A stretch of DNA of 64,000 nt, taken from positions 18,283,678 to 18,347,677 of the forward strand of contig CM031622.1 of the NCBI GenBank assembly GCA_018398815.1, written 5' to 3'. How positions within the stretch are numbered: position 1 is the first letter of the stretch; each line of letters begins with the position of its first letter. The notes below the pieces were generated by a model, which saw only the letters and a program-made list of their open reading frames with translations, was not told where the DNA came from and made no database searches. The stretch is from Conus ventricosus (Eukaryota > Mollusca > Gastropoda > Neogastropoda > Conidae). This document shows positions 1 to 10,869 of this stretch, piece after piece. A program made the position numbers and the translations under genes.

Positions 1-560
1 AACATTAAAAATTGATGGTTAATATTTTGCTCACTAAAGAGCAATAGAACTTAGACTACTCTTAAACTTAAAAATGCAATCTAAAAACATTTAAATTAAA
101 ACCCTGAAGAAGCAAAATACGATTTTGATAAAGAGTAGCTAAATGCTAGGCTTTACAATAGCAATTCCCCAAATCATAGTTTTAGTGTTTCGCCAGATAA
201 AAACTACGTTTGAGGGGGAAAGTCCGCTCAATCTTGCATTACATTCATTATCTATGTTCATTTAGATGAGCAAAGCCTGATGAAAACTTATATGATGGAA
301 GGCCCTCAACTGTTTTAAGACCTCTGCCGTCAGGGAGAAAGCTGCATATTGCGATTATGAAATTATACAATTCCTAATTTACAGTTTAAAAGATAGTTGT
401 GGGAGGGTCGGATCTTTAAATATAAAAATCAAAGAAAAAGGGGGGGAAAGTCGTAAAATGGAAACCTGCACATTGTTTTGGAAATAAAATAATACGCTAC
501 TAAAAATAATGTCGCGTGGGCCAGAAGAACCAGGAGTTACATTAGCGCGTGAGGTGTATA
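1..560 (+). pseudogene. Capsid-type (minor capsid/penton-like) protein, copy 1, broken
   Basis: The three plus-strand frames together carry fragments alignable to the better copy near 3760-4640. They include a D-G-Y-Y type segment at the left edge and, further on, a stretch ending in a short run of alternating hydrophobic residues. In copy 2 the phrase LPDGYYGFESL can be read directly. Proteins with this kind of motif are found next to packaging ATPases in Polinton-like elements, which is why I call it capsid-type. At least five indels break this copy. The assignment rests on motif memory plus gene order and is tentative. Confidence 0.35.
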
Positions 561-1375
561 ACCTTAGAATTAAAAGACCTTGCAGACGTTGCGGACTTTG
601 AACAAAACGGTGAGATAGGCACTTTGTAGGGGTTTTTGAGTACACTAAAGATGGTGATTAAAAACGCAAAGAGGTTAGTGACAGTAAAAAGTTTCCTAAA
701 CTAGAACAGCTGCGCAATTGAAGCAAATATGTTGGTCAGTATGAATATAAAATAGTTCGAAAACCTGACCTCAAATGGCATTAGAACCTTTATTTAGAAT
801 GGGAAAAAAAATTTCAATCATAAGCCCATTACATATTTTAGCCGCCAAAAAGTTTCAGAAAAGCATTCAATCTGGCCCTTTAAGAAAGTCTTATGCCAGA
901 GGACAATAGTCAGAAGAGATTGAAATAAAGCCGTAGGGGAATAAACAGTACATCCTCCACAGAAGAGAATCAGTTTTGAAAGATGCTTCTAAAAAAATTA
1001 CAGTTCATTCCGCAAATGAAAATTTGGAGCCCGTTCACAATATATTTTGAAATTTCTGTCTTAAAAGATGTAAAGAGGGATGGGGTTGTGGGGATTAGTG
1101 ACGTCCTTCTAAAAGGAATTCTAATTTGTGGCAAAACTTAGAGTTGAAAAACTTAAAGTTACCGTCGTCATTCTTCACAATGGCGAGGATATTAAGGTCA
1201 TAACAACAAGCAACAAAATCAATATTAGTCTAAATAGAAACAATTTACAGAACTGAATTGGATTAATCTTACGCATTTAGGCCCCATAGGGTTTTATTAC
1301 ACTGAACAAGTTTTGACAGAGAGTATGATAAAAACAATAACTGGATTTGATTATGTTCTGTTAAAACTATGGAGC
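520..1375 (+). pseudogene. Unidentified element protein, copy 1, broken
   Basis: Between the capsid-type frame and the ATPase lies a region of about 850 bp that reads in pieces in plus-strand frames. Clear pieces include EPGVTLA near 530, SDSKKFPKL near 680 and YEYKIVRKPDL near 740. I do not recognise the domain. Its consistent position between the capsid-type and ATPase frames in both copies suggests a real gene of the element. Frame breaks are frequent and differ from those in copy 2. Confidence 0.35.
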
Positions 1376-1389
1376 AGTTAAACTTATGA

Positions 1390-1960
1390 CAAAAACCCCT
1401 CAATGTTCATTGATTTGTGGACAGACTGGTTGTGGAAAAACAATATTTATCCTCAACCCGTTACAAACAGTTTTATCGTTATAATTTTGTCATATTTGAT
1501 TTTCTGCCCAACACTTAAATGGAACAAAGCATATCATAATAGAAGGTTTTAAAAGGACAGATGATGACATATATTTAGTTGATCCTAGCAATAAATGAGT
1601 GAGTGTTTTAAACAGTTTTATAGACTGTTTGAAGGAACGCAAAAAACTATTTTTTATAGATGACTGTTCAGCAGAAAGAGACATAGTTAAAAGAGAAACA
1701 CTTTGTCGAAACTAGTTTCAGCGGAAGACATGCTGGGATAAGTGTGTGGATTTTATGCCAGAAATTTTAACTCGGTTTTAAAGACTTTAGAGAACAGTTA
1801 AAGACTGTAGTTCTATTTCACATGAAAGACAGAGACTCATTTGATGAATGTTTGCGTGAAAATGATGTTATTGAAAATGACCAGGGAAAAAAACCCGGAT
1901 TAAACAAAAACTGAAATCTGAAAGTTAATAAATGTTAATAGAAGCCAGAATCCAGTTTTT
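1390..1960 (+). pseudogene. FtsK/HerA-type packaging ATPase, copy 1, broken
   Basis: A perfect Walker A motif, GQTGCGKT, is encoded at 1419-1442, followed by a hydrophobic strand. A Walker B-like FIDD followed by CSAER occurs near 1652-1678. Downstream pieces such as SGRHAG (about 1718-1735) and an F-H-M-K-D-R-D run match the order expected for the DNA-packaging ATPase of Polinton-like viruses and elements. In those elements the enzyme pumps genome into particles. Several one-base indels separate the motifs into different frames. Copy 2 shows the same motifs with different errors, which argues that sequence error contributes. Confidence 0.6.
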
Positions 1961-2084
1961 CAGAAAGAGAAACAGCGTTAAAGACTATACACGACTCGCC
2001 GCTAAGCTACTCATTGCGAGAAATAGCGGCCCTTGACGTACTTTAAGAACCATCAGGGCGAATTAACAAACAATTTAGCAAAAC

Positions 2085-2665
2085 AGGTGAACTAGATGAG
2101 CATATACGAAGAGGAAAAAGAAAAACTCGTTGGGCTGTTGACGCCATCTTAGGCATGGATATAAAGAAAGAATAACCCAAAGACCTAAAAGATCTTGAAC
2201 ATGAAGATCAGCAAGACTAGAAGTTGCTAACTACTAACCGAGACCATTTAGAACTCAAGTGGAATAGAATAAGAGAAACTATCCGAAAATTTTTATATGA
2301 GGACACAACGCTTGCAGAACGAATCCGAACACTGTTTCGGAGCAAGGAGTCACATTAGTATTAAGCGTTATAACAGCCTTAGGATTTGCAATAAGCACGC
2401 TAGGGTTGGCTATTACAGGCGGCGGTGGAGGTCAAGTGTCAGTGCCCTCCGCCGCATCGCCTGATTTAAATCAGGGTATAAAAACAGCTTGATCATCTTG
2501 CAAAGTTTATTAAAAAAATTAGCTGGTAAAGCCGTTGAACGCTTTAACAGGATTATTGGGGAGTATTGTCAGTGGCTTTTGTCTACTGAAGCAAAGTAGT
2601 TGGCTTTATGGCGAAAGCATTATGGGCTTTAGTTCTCTTAATAGTTGGGTTAATATTTTAGTAAA
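2085..2665 (+). pseudogene. Small membrane protein of the Polinton-like element, broken
   Basis: Readable pieces are a basic segment with HIRRGKRKTRW (about 2100-2133), then LAERIRTLFR (about 2312-2341), then a hydrophobic segment rich in Ile, Leu, Thr and Ala ending in a glycine run, ITGGGGGQ, near 2415-2440. After this come a lysine-rich stretch and another hydrophobic region up to about 2660. Small proteins with this layout (basic N-terminus, a glycine hinge between hydrophobic helices) recur downstream of the packaging ATPase in invertebrate Polinton-like loci, as I recall. A membrane or particle role is inference. Indels break the frame in several places. Confidence 0.4.
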
Positions 2666-3749
2666 ATAAAGACGTGTATCCTTGGGCCCAGGTAATCCAA
2701 GAACAAGCGCTTGTCTTTTCATATTCATGGTCCATCGCGAACAGAGTCCGCGAGCTTTGCTGAGTCTTCAATGCCTTTCGGGATTTGGGCCGCGGGGGAG
2801 TTTGGAGGACTAATTCTTGGGGCGTTTTTCTTTTACTGCTTGCAATATTACTGGCTCAGAATTATGTCGTTTTTCCAACTTTGTTCATTGCTGCTATAAG
2901 AATTTCATTATTATAGTTTTATTGATTGTTCCTATCTGGAGCCTAAGGGTCAGAAGGCTGCATGTATAAACCAGTGCAACAGCAAAGTGCTACTTTCGAT
3001 CTTGGTATTGTAAAACATTTTGGTTCCTTTTTATACTGTGAAGGCAATGAAACAGTAGAATTATATGGGCGTTTCTTAGTTTGCTAAGTATTGTTTATTG
3101 GCGTCTAGCCAGTATAAGATCAGTTCTGCTTGATCTTGCCTGTGCTTGCGCCCTAGCAAACACCAAAAGTAAGTACGTATAGTTGTCGTTTATTCGTTAC
3201 ACCCCTATTCCGCCCTAGTTAGGCCTTAGAAGTGTCTAAGATAAATGTTGTCCATGCTGTTTTATGCTCTTGCTCTATGGACCCGAGGTGGAAAGCTGTT
3301 GCGCTTGAAGAGAAAGATGTTGTCAGGAGGATTCCAGTCAATTTTAAAACTTTCTGTGCATGCCCCAAAATAAGGGGTGCCTAGACCAATGATTAAGATC
3401 CACCTTTTGTCTAAAGTCGTATTGGTGTTAATATTGAATTCGTACAGATCCTTTCAAAAAGCCTTCCATGTCTATTATGTTGCTGAATGGAATGAAAACG
3501 GTTTGTCATTTGGTTAATGGCGCTCGCAGTTCAGTCAAAATAGCCTAAAAGGTGTAATAAAAATGAAATCTGTACACTGACTCACAAAGGGATCAGGGAT
3601 GATTTAAGTGGTCAGCATACTGACACTCCACACCCAGTTGATGGACAAAAACACAGCAAAGGTTTAACTGGTTCTGATAATACTGCATCGGATGACTCTA
3701 AACCACGCTTTCGCGATGTAGTCTTTTTTTAATAGGGGGGTAAGGATAT
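2666..3749 (+). other. Unresolved stretch between the two element copies
   Basis: About 1.1 kb with no frame longer than about 60 codons and no recognisable motif. The composition and indel texture are the same as the flanks, so it probably carries further element genes too damaged, or too badly sequenced, to read. Confidence 0.3.
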
Positions 3750-4640
3750 CTGTTTTTTTAATGGCGTATCACCTTTTTATGGAAAGCGGGACAGTCTGGG
3801 TCACAGAAATGTCGAGGGATGTCGTTGTTATATTTTTTAAGATTGTAGTGCGGCCCAACAGAATTTATTTTGATCAGTTATTTGAAGGCACTCATTTATA
3901 ATTTGTTTTAAAAAATGTTTGTAACAATAACAACTCATGACGCCCTTCGTTTTTAGAACATGCTATTTATAACAATTGGGGGCCAAAACCGGTTGTCTCG
4001 TCCATGAAATATTTTACTAAGTCGTATGGTTTTAATATACTAAAGCCAAGGGGAATAATAAGATTACAAAATATGAAAGGGAACAAAACGACGTTAAACA
4101 GTTAACATTACCTGATGGTTATTACGGTTTTGAATCACTAAAAGATGCAATGAGTAACTTAGACATTACTCTTAACTTAACAATGCAAATCTAAAAAAAA
4201 CAATTTAACATTCAAACCTGAAGAAGGCAATATACGATTTGATAAAGAGCTAGCTAAATGCTAGCTTTACAACTAGCAATCTACCCACTCATAGTTTTAG
4301 TGTTTCGCCAGATGAAAACTACGTTTGAGGGCGGAAAGTCGCTCAATTTGCATTACATTCAATTACTCTTGTTCATTTAGATGAGCTAAGCACTGATGAA
4401 AATTATATGATGGAAGGGCCCTCAAACTGTTTTAAGACCCTCTGCGTCAGGGGAAGCTGCATATTGCGATTATGAAATTATACAATTTCCAAATTACAGT
4501 TTTAAAAGATTAGTTTGTGGGAGGGTCGGATCATTTAATATAAAAAATCAAAGGACAAAACGGGAAAGTCGTAAATGTGATAACTCTGGACATTGTTTTG
4601 GAAATAAAATAAATACGCTACTAAAAATAATGTTCGCGTG
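3750..4640 (+). pseudogene. Capsid-type (minor capsid/penton-like) protein, copy 2, broken
   Basis: A methionine-initiated stretch begins near 3762 and is interrupted several times by one-base indels. LPDGYYGFESLKDAM is read at about 4110-4155, followed by FKPEEGNI and FDKELA in shifted frames. The product would be a structural protein of the virion or element particle if the family assignment is right. It lies directly upstream of the unidentified frame and the ATPase, as expected for a structural gene block. The 5' part upstream of position 4100 has no counterpart in copy 1 because copy 1 starts at the window edge. Confidence 0.4.
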
Positions 4641-5490
4641 GGCCAGAAGGAACCAGGTGTTACATTAGCGCCTGTGAGTGTGTATAACCTTGAATTACAA
4701 AGACCTTGACAGACGTTGCGACCTTTGAACAGACGGTTTGAGATAGGCACTTTGTATGGGTTGAGTACACTAAGATGGTGATTATAAACGCAAGAGTTTA
4801 GCGACAGTAAAAAGTTTCCTAAAACTAGAAACAGCTGCGCAATCTAGAGGGCAATAATGTTGGCCAGTATGAATATAAAATAGTTCGAAAACCTGACCTC
4901 AAATGGCACTTAGAACCATATTTAGAATGGGAAATTAAAATTTGAATTCATAAGCCATTTACAGATTTTTAGCCGCCAAAAAAGTTCAGAAAAGATTCAA
5001 CTCTGGCCTTTACATGTAAGTCTTATGCCAGAGGACAATCGTCAGAAAGAGTTGAAATAAAGCGTATGGGAATAAACAGTACATCCTCACAGAAGAGGAT
5101 TCAGTTTTGAACGATGCTTTACAAAATTACAGTTTCATTCCGCAAATGAATTAGGCAGACACGTTCACCAATGATATTTGAAATTTCTGTCTTAAAAGTA
5201 TGTTAAAGAGGGATGGGGTTGTGGGCATTAGTGACGTCCTTCTAAAAGGAATTCTAATTAGCTGGCAAAACTTAGCAGTTGAAAAACTTAAAGTTACCGT
5301 CGTCATTTTCACAATGGCGAGGATATTAGGTCATAAACAACAAGCAACAAAATCCAATATTAGTCTACATAGAACAATCTTTACAGAACTGAATTGGATT
5401 AATCTTACGCATTTAGGCCTCATAGGGTTTTATTACACTGAACAAGTTTTTGAAGAGAGTATGATAAAAACAATAACTGGATATTAGAAT
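4625..5490 (+). pseudogene. Unidentified element protein, copy 2, broken
   Basis: This is the counterpart of 520-1375. The longest intact piece runs 5200-5487, about 95 codons, and includes TIFTELNWINLTHLGLIGFY. The same coding strand and neighbour order as copy 1 are kept. No catalytic motif or membrane segment is recognised. Function unknown. Confidence 0.35.
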
Positions 5491-5529
5491 AAGTTTGTTA
5501 GAAAACTTATGGTGCAGTTAAACTTTATG

Positions 5530-6064
5530 ACAAAAACCCTCATTGTTCTATTGTTTTGTGGTCAGACTGGGTTGTGGAAAAACAATATTTATCCTCAACT
5601 GTTTTACAAACAGTTTTATCGTTATAATTTTGATCAATTGTGATTTTCTGCCCAAAACCTTAAATGGAACAAAAGCATATCATAATAGAAGGTTTCTATG
5701 GAAGATGATGACATATATTTAGTTGATCCTAGCATTAAACTGAGTGAGTGTTTAAGACAGTTTTATAGACTGTTTGAAGGAACGCTAACATATTTATTAT
5801 AGATGAACTGTTAGCGAAAGGAGCATAGTTAAAAAGGAGAAAACACTTTGTCGGGAAATCTAGCTTTCAGCGGAAGACATGCTGGGCTAAGTGTGTGGAT
5901 TTATGCCAGAAATAAACTCGGTTTTTTTAAAGACTTTAGGAGCACAGTTAAAGACTGTATTCTATTTCACATGAAAGGACAAAGACTCATTTGAAGAATG
6001 TTTGCGCGAAAATGATGTTATTGAAAACGACAAGAAAAACATAGGATTAAACAAAAACTAAAAA
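5530..6064 (+). pseudogene. FtsK/HerA-type packaging ATPase, copy 2, broken
   Basis: This is the second copy of the ATPase frame. One extra G inside the P-loop (about 5568-5572) shifts the frame within the Walker A motif that is intact in copy 1. Readable pieces include DDDIYLVDPSIKLSECL near 5705-5755 and LSVWIYARNK near 5888-5918. Similarity to copy 1 stops near 6065, where the sequence changes to unrelated DNA, so this copy lacks the downstream membrane-protein gene seen after copy 1. Confidence 0.55.
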
Positions 6065-6070
6065 TCTGTA

Positions 6071-6387
6071 AATGTTTAGTTAAATTAGTATTAAAAAACG
6101 GACTAACCTGCCAGTATGTTTGTTTGTGATAAACGTTATTTTTTGGTTGTTGACGTTTACTTGCCAGAGCACAGTAATATTGCGCTTGCGTGTGTGTGTG
6201 TGTCTGCCCGCCTCTCTGTCTGTCTGTCTGTCTCTCTCTGTCTCTCTCTTCTCTGTCTGTCTGTCTGTTCTGCCGGTGATGCTCTCTCTCTCTCTTCCGC
6301 CACAGGAAAATGGCGCTTTTGGCCACGTTCGCCCAAAAAACTCGGTCGTTGTGCAAGTGGGGTTGAACAGACATTTATCTGTTCTCT
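6071..6387. other. Junction sequence with a TCTG/TC-rich microsatellite
   Basis: Unrelated to the element on the left and to the zinc-finger copy on the right. About 6190-6300 is an impure (TG)n, (TCTG)n and (TC)n tract. Homology with the second segmental copy starts at the short string ACAGGTTATGTGC near 6388, so one edge of the duplicated block, or of a contig join, lies here. Confidence 0.5.
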
Positions 6388-6404
6388 ACAGGTTATGTGC
6401 ATGT

Positions 6405-7618
6405 TCTGATTAATCTCAGAATATGTTTCTTCAGGTTCACTGACCAGGCGAAAGCGTAGGGACGTGTGGACAGGCATGTGGTTTTTCTCCTGTGTGGGTT
6501 CAGGGCGGGGGCGGGGTGGTTCTTCAGGCGTGCCAGAAAACAGGCGAAGGAATTGCCACAGTCTGTGCAAGCATAGGGCTTTTCCCTGTGTGGGTCCTAT
6601 TGTGAACTGTTAAGTAAAATTCACAGGGAAAGCTGCCCCACATATCACAGGTATAGGGTTTTTCCCCTGTGTGGATCCTCTGTTGTCGACTTCAAGGACC
6701 CGCTTTGGAGAAAGCAGAATCACCACCACTTCACAAGACATAGGGCTTGTAACACGCATGCACTGACTGATGTGCTTCCGCAAGGAAATCGACTGGTTGA
6801 AATCCCCTGCACAGTGCGGGGACAACTTGAACGGTCTCTCGCCTGTGTGGTCATCTTGTGTCTCTTAGGTGTTCATTCAGAGTAAAAACCCTTCTTGCAC
6901 ACGTCACACACAAATGAATTAGGATGGTGTGAGTCAGTTTGTGTCTGTATCAAGTTTCCCAGCGTTGGTGAAAGCCTTATCACAATGGTCACATGGTATG
7001 ATTTGAGACGAGAGGTATGTGTCAACTGGTGTGTCCTCAACGATCAGATCCAGCAAATAGCCTTGTAGCACAATCACACACAAAGGGTTTGACACCAGCA
7101 TGAATCAGTTTGTGTCTCTTCATGGCACTGGCCTGTGTGAAGGCCTTGTTGCACACATCACACACAAAGGGTCTGATACCAGCATGAATCAAACTGTGTC
7201 TTTTCAGCTCACCAGCCCTAGTAAAAACCTTACCACATGTATCACACACAGGCTGCCTTTTCTTCACCTTCTCTTTCTTTTCCACCTCTTTGTTGTCTTC
7301 CATTCCCTCCAGACTTTTTATGCCATCAAGGATATCGACCTTGCCCTGACACAGGCTGCTACAATCACCAACATCACAACCCTCAGGTGTGAAGGATGCA
7401 GGTAAGGTAGCATACAGTCTCTCACCATGAGTGGATGCCATATGCAGTTCCAAACTGCTAGGGAGCACAAAGGAGGCAGAGCAATGCAGACACACAAGTT
7501 GCGAGTTCCGAGACAGCAGGGAGCCAGCAGTACAGTTAGACATGGACTGCACTGTGCAGCAGACAGCTGATGACTCCTCCTGTGGTTCCTCCTTTGTGGA
7601 CCAAGGTTGTTCCAGTTT
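6405..7618 (-). pseudogene. C2H2 zinc-finger exon 3, copy A (frame broken, probably sequence errors)
   Basis: A terminal exon of a multi-finger C2H2 protein, presumably a nuclear DNA-binding protein. The acceptor AG sits at 7619-7620 after a pyrimidine-rich tract, and the exon opens K-L-E-Q-P-W. An N-terminal finger-like unit begins CLHCSASF, then an acidic/lysine linker leads to CDTCGKVF, CDVCNKAF and further fingers towards 6405. The frame is intact from 7618 to about 7080, then one-base indels recur. Comparison with copy B shows most of them are private to this copy, so the gene itself may be intact. The left 700 bp shares the noisy texture of the first 6 kb. Confidence 0.6.
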
Positions 7619-7733
7619 CTGTCCAAGAAAGGATGCAATTCAACTGTCATGTTTATAATCTTTGAGTGTGTGTGTGTATGTGTGTACTTATGTGCCAGTG
7701 TGTATTCGTGTACATGCATCTGCATAATCATGC

Positions 7734-7737
<4 letters not shown>

Positions 7738-7783
<46 letters not shown>

Positions 7784-7797
7784 TGTGTGTGTGCGTG
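7738..7797. repeat. (GT)n microsatellite, copy A intron
   Basis: A nearly pure GT run between the zinc-finger exon and exon 2. The copy B counterpart at 23838-23899 differs in length. Confidence 0.9.
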
Positions 7798-8275
7798 CAT
7801 ACAGTGAATGCACAGGCATCCACTTCTGTGCCCGTAACTGTAAAAAAACAAACTTCAAAAGATGTATAAGAGTTCCAAGACAACAGCAATGGGTACAAAA
7901 CAAAAAAAATAATCTTTCGTGTCATCACTGTGCAAGAAAAAGTTTATCGATTCTGAACAAGCATGCAAGCCAACTGTTAATCTCACGTATCCTTACAAGT
8001 GTTGTCAATGACATTGGATAGCACCCTGGAGTACACTCACCACTGCCATGTCTGAAGACATGTCCACACTTCCTTCATTATTACCCACACTCCCTCCCCT
8101 GTCCTAATCTATACACACCAGTCTTTGACTCTATTAAAAGAATGTATCAGGCAACATATATTCCATTCACTGCAGGTGGAAGGAAAACAGTTAACCTCAG
8201 CTGTCAATGCCTTCCTAATCTCCGTCTTGCCAATGCAGAATGCTGGAAATATTCCATAACATGTGTTCTGAACAA

Positions 8276-8298
8276 ATACACACACACACACACACACA

Positions 8299-8377
<79 letters not shown>
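8276..8377. repeat. (CA)n microsatellite, copy A intron
   Basis: About 100 bp of CA with a few interruptions, next to the donor side of exon 2. Copy B has only about 26 bp at 24342-24367, a strong length difference between copies. Confidence 0.9.
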
Positions 8378-8379
<2 letters not shown>

Positions 8380-8399
8380 TCAGATTCTTCACCAGCACC

Positions 8400-8456
8400 C
8401 TTACTGATCAGATCTTCACCATCAAAGCTGCCTTTGGATGTGGAGTTATCAACATT
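8400..8456 (-). CDS. Putative exon 2 of the C2H2 gene, copy A
   Basis: A 57-bp phase-0 exon encoding 19 residues that begin NVDNSTSKGSF. The acceptor AG is at 8457-8458 on the minus strand. The donor is clean in copy B (AAG followed by GT) but has one extra G here. An alternative donor GTAAGG lies five bases inside the exon. The reading frame joins the KLEQPW exon without interruption. No domain is recognised; it would be part of the N-terminal linker. Confidence 0.4.
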
Positions 8457-9139
8457 CTCTAGATGACACAGACAGTGCCAAATGGAAAATATTTCAGTGC
8501 ATGAAAATACTGAAAGTTTACAGAGTAGGTTCCACCAGTTACACCTGAATATAAGATTATAGTCTGGTGGCATGACACTTCTGTGGCACTGTCATAGTCT
8601 GGCAGAGCACTGCTGCAGCACAGCCATCAAATGCACCACATTTGAACTGTTCACAAAAAGCAGGAAACATTCTGGATCTTCCAGCGGAAGATGAACTATC
8701 CTGATGGTCTCAGTGGTGGACTATACATCAGTCCATCAATTGTGACGGCTCAGCTTCTCAACACTTCCATATTTGTATCCATCCAATTTTGATCATGTGC
8801 ACATTTGGATGCATGTGTAAGACTAAGAATGTGTGCACTCATCTTCATCCACAATCATGAACAAATGCCAGCACTTGCAAACACTTCTTCATGATGATGA
8901 AACCTCTACACTAAACTGAACAGAGTTCATACATGTGTCTGTAACTGCACTCTTTGGTGTGCACTGTTCTTATTATGCCAGAACATATGAAAACACACAT
9001 ATAGATACAAGTCAAGATGTTGTGAGTGCATGTTACTTCTTGAACTCTCTGACTCTCCCTCTCCTTTTCCGTTTTAATTCATATCCAACTCTTCCCTTTT
9101 AAGTAGACCCATATTTGTTATGCAAAACACCACAATCAT
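8457..9139. other. Intronic sequence of copy A, including the empty transposon site
   Basis: No coding signal. The TA at 8550-8551 is the uninterrupted target at which copy B carries the 6.8 kb pogo-like element. The flanking sequence matches copy B on both sides. Confidence 0.7.
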
Positions 9140-9151
9140 AAACACACACAC

Positions 9152-9222
<71 letters not shown>

Positions 9223-9268
9223 ACAGAGAACACACACATACACATTTACAAATACACACACACACACT

Positions 9269-9326
<58 letters not shown>
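9140..9326. repeat. (CA)n compound microsatellite, copy A
   Basis: CA run with short interruptions, ending about 60 bp from the donor side of exon 1. The copy B counterpart at 31885-32011 is shorter and contains a (TC)n block. Confidence 0.9.
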
Positions 9327-9389
9327 AATGATTTTTGGGACCAAGCCAATATTTGAAGCAGCAGCCCAAATGAAGATCTCAATACTCAC

Positions 9390-9476
9390 AATGACAAAAT
9401 CAACAGCTGAGTCTACAGAATCTTTCCTGATGCAGTCCATCATCTCAGTGGAAAGTCTTTGTGGTGTTGGGTTCAT
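9390..9476 (-). CDS. Putative exon 1 of the C2H2 gene, copy A
   Basis: An 87-bp exon of 29 codons starting with ATG directly after a strong acceptor (TTTTCTCACAG) and ending at a consensus donor, GTGAGT. It encodes MNPTPQRLSTEMMDCIRKDS followed by nine more residues. It is conserved in copy B at 32075-32161 with a Val/Glu change. The phase at both ends is 0, so it joins the 57-bp exon in frame. It may be the first coding exon or follow an upstream exon such as 40293-40390. Confidence 0.45.
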
Positions 9477-10690
9477 CTGTGAGAAAAGAAAAAAAAAAAC
9501 ACCTGCAATAGCACTAATCACAGCAATGTGTGCAAAACAAATGGTTGTGTGAAAAAAAATCATTGAAGCTTTTCTTTAAAAAGGGTTTTGGCATTTTGAC
9601 AGGTTCCTGGATGATGGTTTTCACTTATCAAAATCTTACAGAATTTGTTTTCAAAGACACCATCAGTCATCATGAAGGAGCACAAACAAACCAATATTTA
9701 GTAACAACAAAACTAAAAATGTTCAACAACAAACATTTTCTGTTACAGAAACAAATACTCAGTGTTACATTTTGCACACAATAACCTCAGTAGAGATGGC
9801 TATGTATGCTGCAATAAGAACATTTTAAAACGATGATGAAACAGACTGATTATACGCACGTAACTGACAAGTACAGATGGATGAAACTGTTGAAAAGCTG
9901 AACTAAAGAAAACCATACGAAAACACACAGACCCCCAACAGAGGACCTAGAGGCCTGCTCCCCAGCTTCTTTACATGCCACAAGGAAAACACACAAAAGC
10001 ATGCATGCATGCATGCACGTGCACACACAAACACACACACACACTCACACACACAGGTGCGCGTGCATGTGTACACGCACAATGTAACGCATACCTCATC
10101 CTAATAAATGTCCCAGTCAGAACACCATTCATGTTTCCCTCCTCAAGGAAAGTTTGTTGTCTTACTGAAAGAACTACATATCTTTTCATCTTTATTTTGT
10201 TGAACTGACGGTTGCATATTTATTTTCTTTTCAGCGGCTATGCTAATAACATGAGACATTCAGTGTGATGGCAGAAGTGGGGATACAGAATAGGGTGGGG
10301 TGGGGTGGGGGGGTGGGAGGAAGTGTAGGAAGTAGAGGGTGTGTGTGAGAACAGGAGGTAAGGCAATATGAACTTATGAAGGCAGCAAACTGACTTTTTC
10401 TAGTGAAGTAGCTAGTGTCATTTCATGTACATTTAAAAAAAAATTTTTTTTTAAATTAAGAAAAAATCTCTTTTGAAAAAGTACATCAGGTTAGTGGAAA
10501 CTGCGAGCTCCTGAGTGATGACTCAATCAACTGTAACTGTAATTGATGGTGAACAGCTGACAAACACACCAGCCTGGCACAACTCTAGTGATCTTATTTC
10601 ACTGCATGTCATGCCATGTCCCAGCTGTTCCCTTCAACCCTCACCCCCCCCCCCCCCCCCCCCTCATATATCCATTTCAACAAAATCACT
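9477..10690. other. Non-coding stretch, copy A
   Basis: Homologous to copy B 32162-33865 and without credible exons. It contains short (GCAT)n and (CA)n tracts near 10000-10055, a G-rich run near 10290-10325 and a 20-base C run at 10644-10663. The C run is only CCCCCACCCC in copy B. About 450 bp present in copy B is missing at 10234. Confidence 0.6.
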
Positions 10691-10866
10691 GACATAGTTT
10701 CCTCCTCTACCACACAAGTTCTACAACGCTGGACAGTCACTCTAATTACCCACCCTGTCAGTATTCTACAACACTGGACTGCCATTCTAATTATCCTGTC
10801 AGTATTCTACAACACTAGACTGTCACTCTAATTACCCACCCTGTCTGTATTCTACAACACTAGTCA
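10690..10866. repeat. 45-bp minisatellite, left portion, copy A
   Basis: Four to five diverged units of the array described at 11266-16211, separated from it by the RTE fragment. Confidence 0.85.
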
Positions 10867-10869
10867 GTC

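Larger units (their letters stand above)
1..6070 (+). mobile_element. Polinton/adintovirus-like element, two noisy direct copies
   Basis: Sequence 1 to about 1920 matches about 4110-6064 almost throughout, at an offset of about 4.1 kb. The differences are mostly one-base insertions and deletions in homopolymers rather than substitutions. On the plus strand I can read broken stretches of a capsid-type protein, an unidentified protein, an FtsK/HerA-type packaging ATPase and a small membrane protein, in that order. This gene set is known from Maverick/Polinton-like and adintovirus-like elements integrated in invertebrates. No polymerase B or retroviral-type integrase is visible, so the element is partial in the window. 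No terminal repeats were found. The indel-dominated divergence suggests uncorrected long-read sequence, so the frameshifts may not be biological. Confidence 0.55.

Noticed and set aside
6018..6570. Minus-strand frames rich in RERQRE and DRQT
   Set aside because: They come from the TCTG/TC microsatellite plus shadow of the zinc-finger exon.
7607..9382. Open frames made of CVCVCV or THTHTH repeats
   Set aside because: They are translations of GT/CA microsatellites and occur on both strands.
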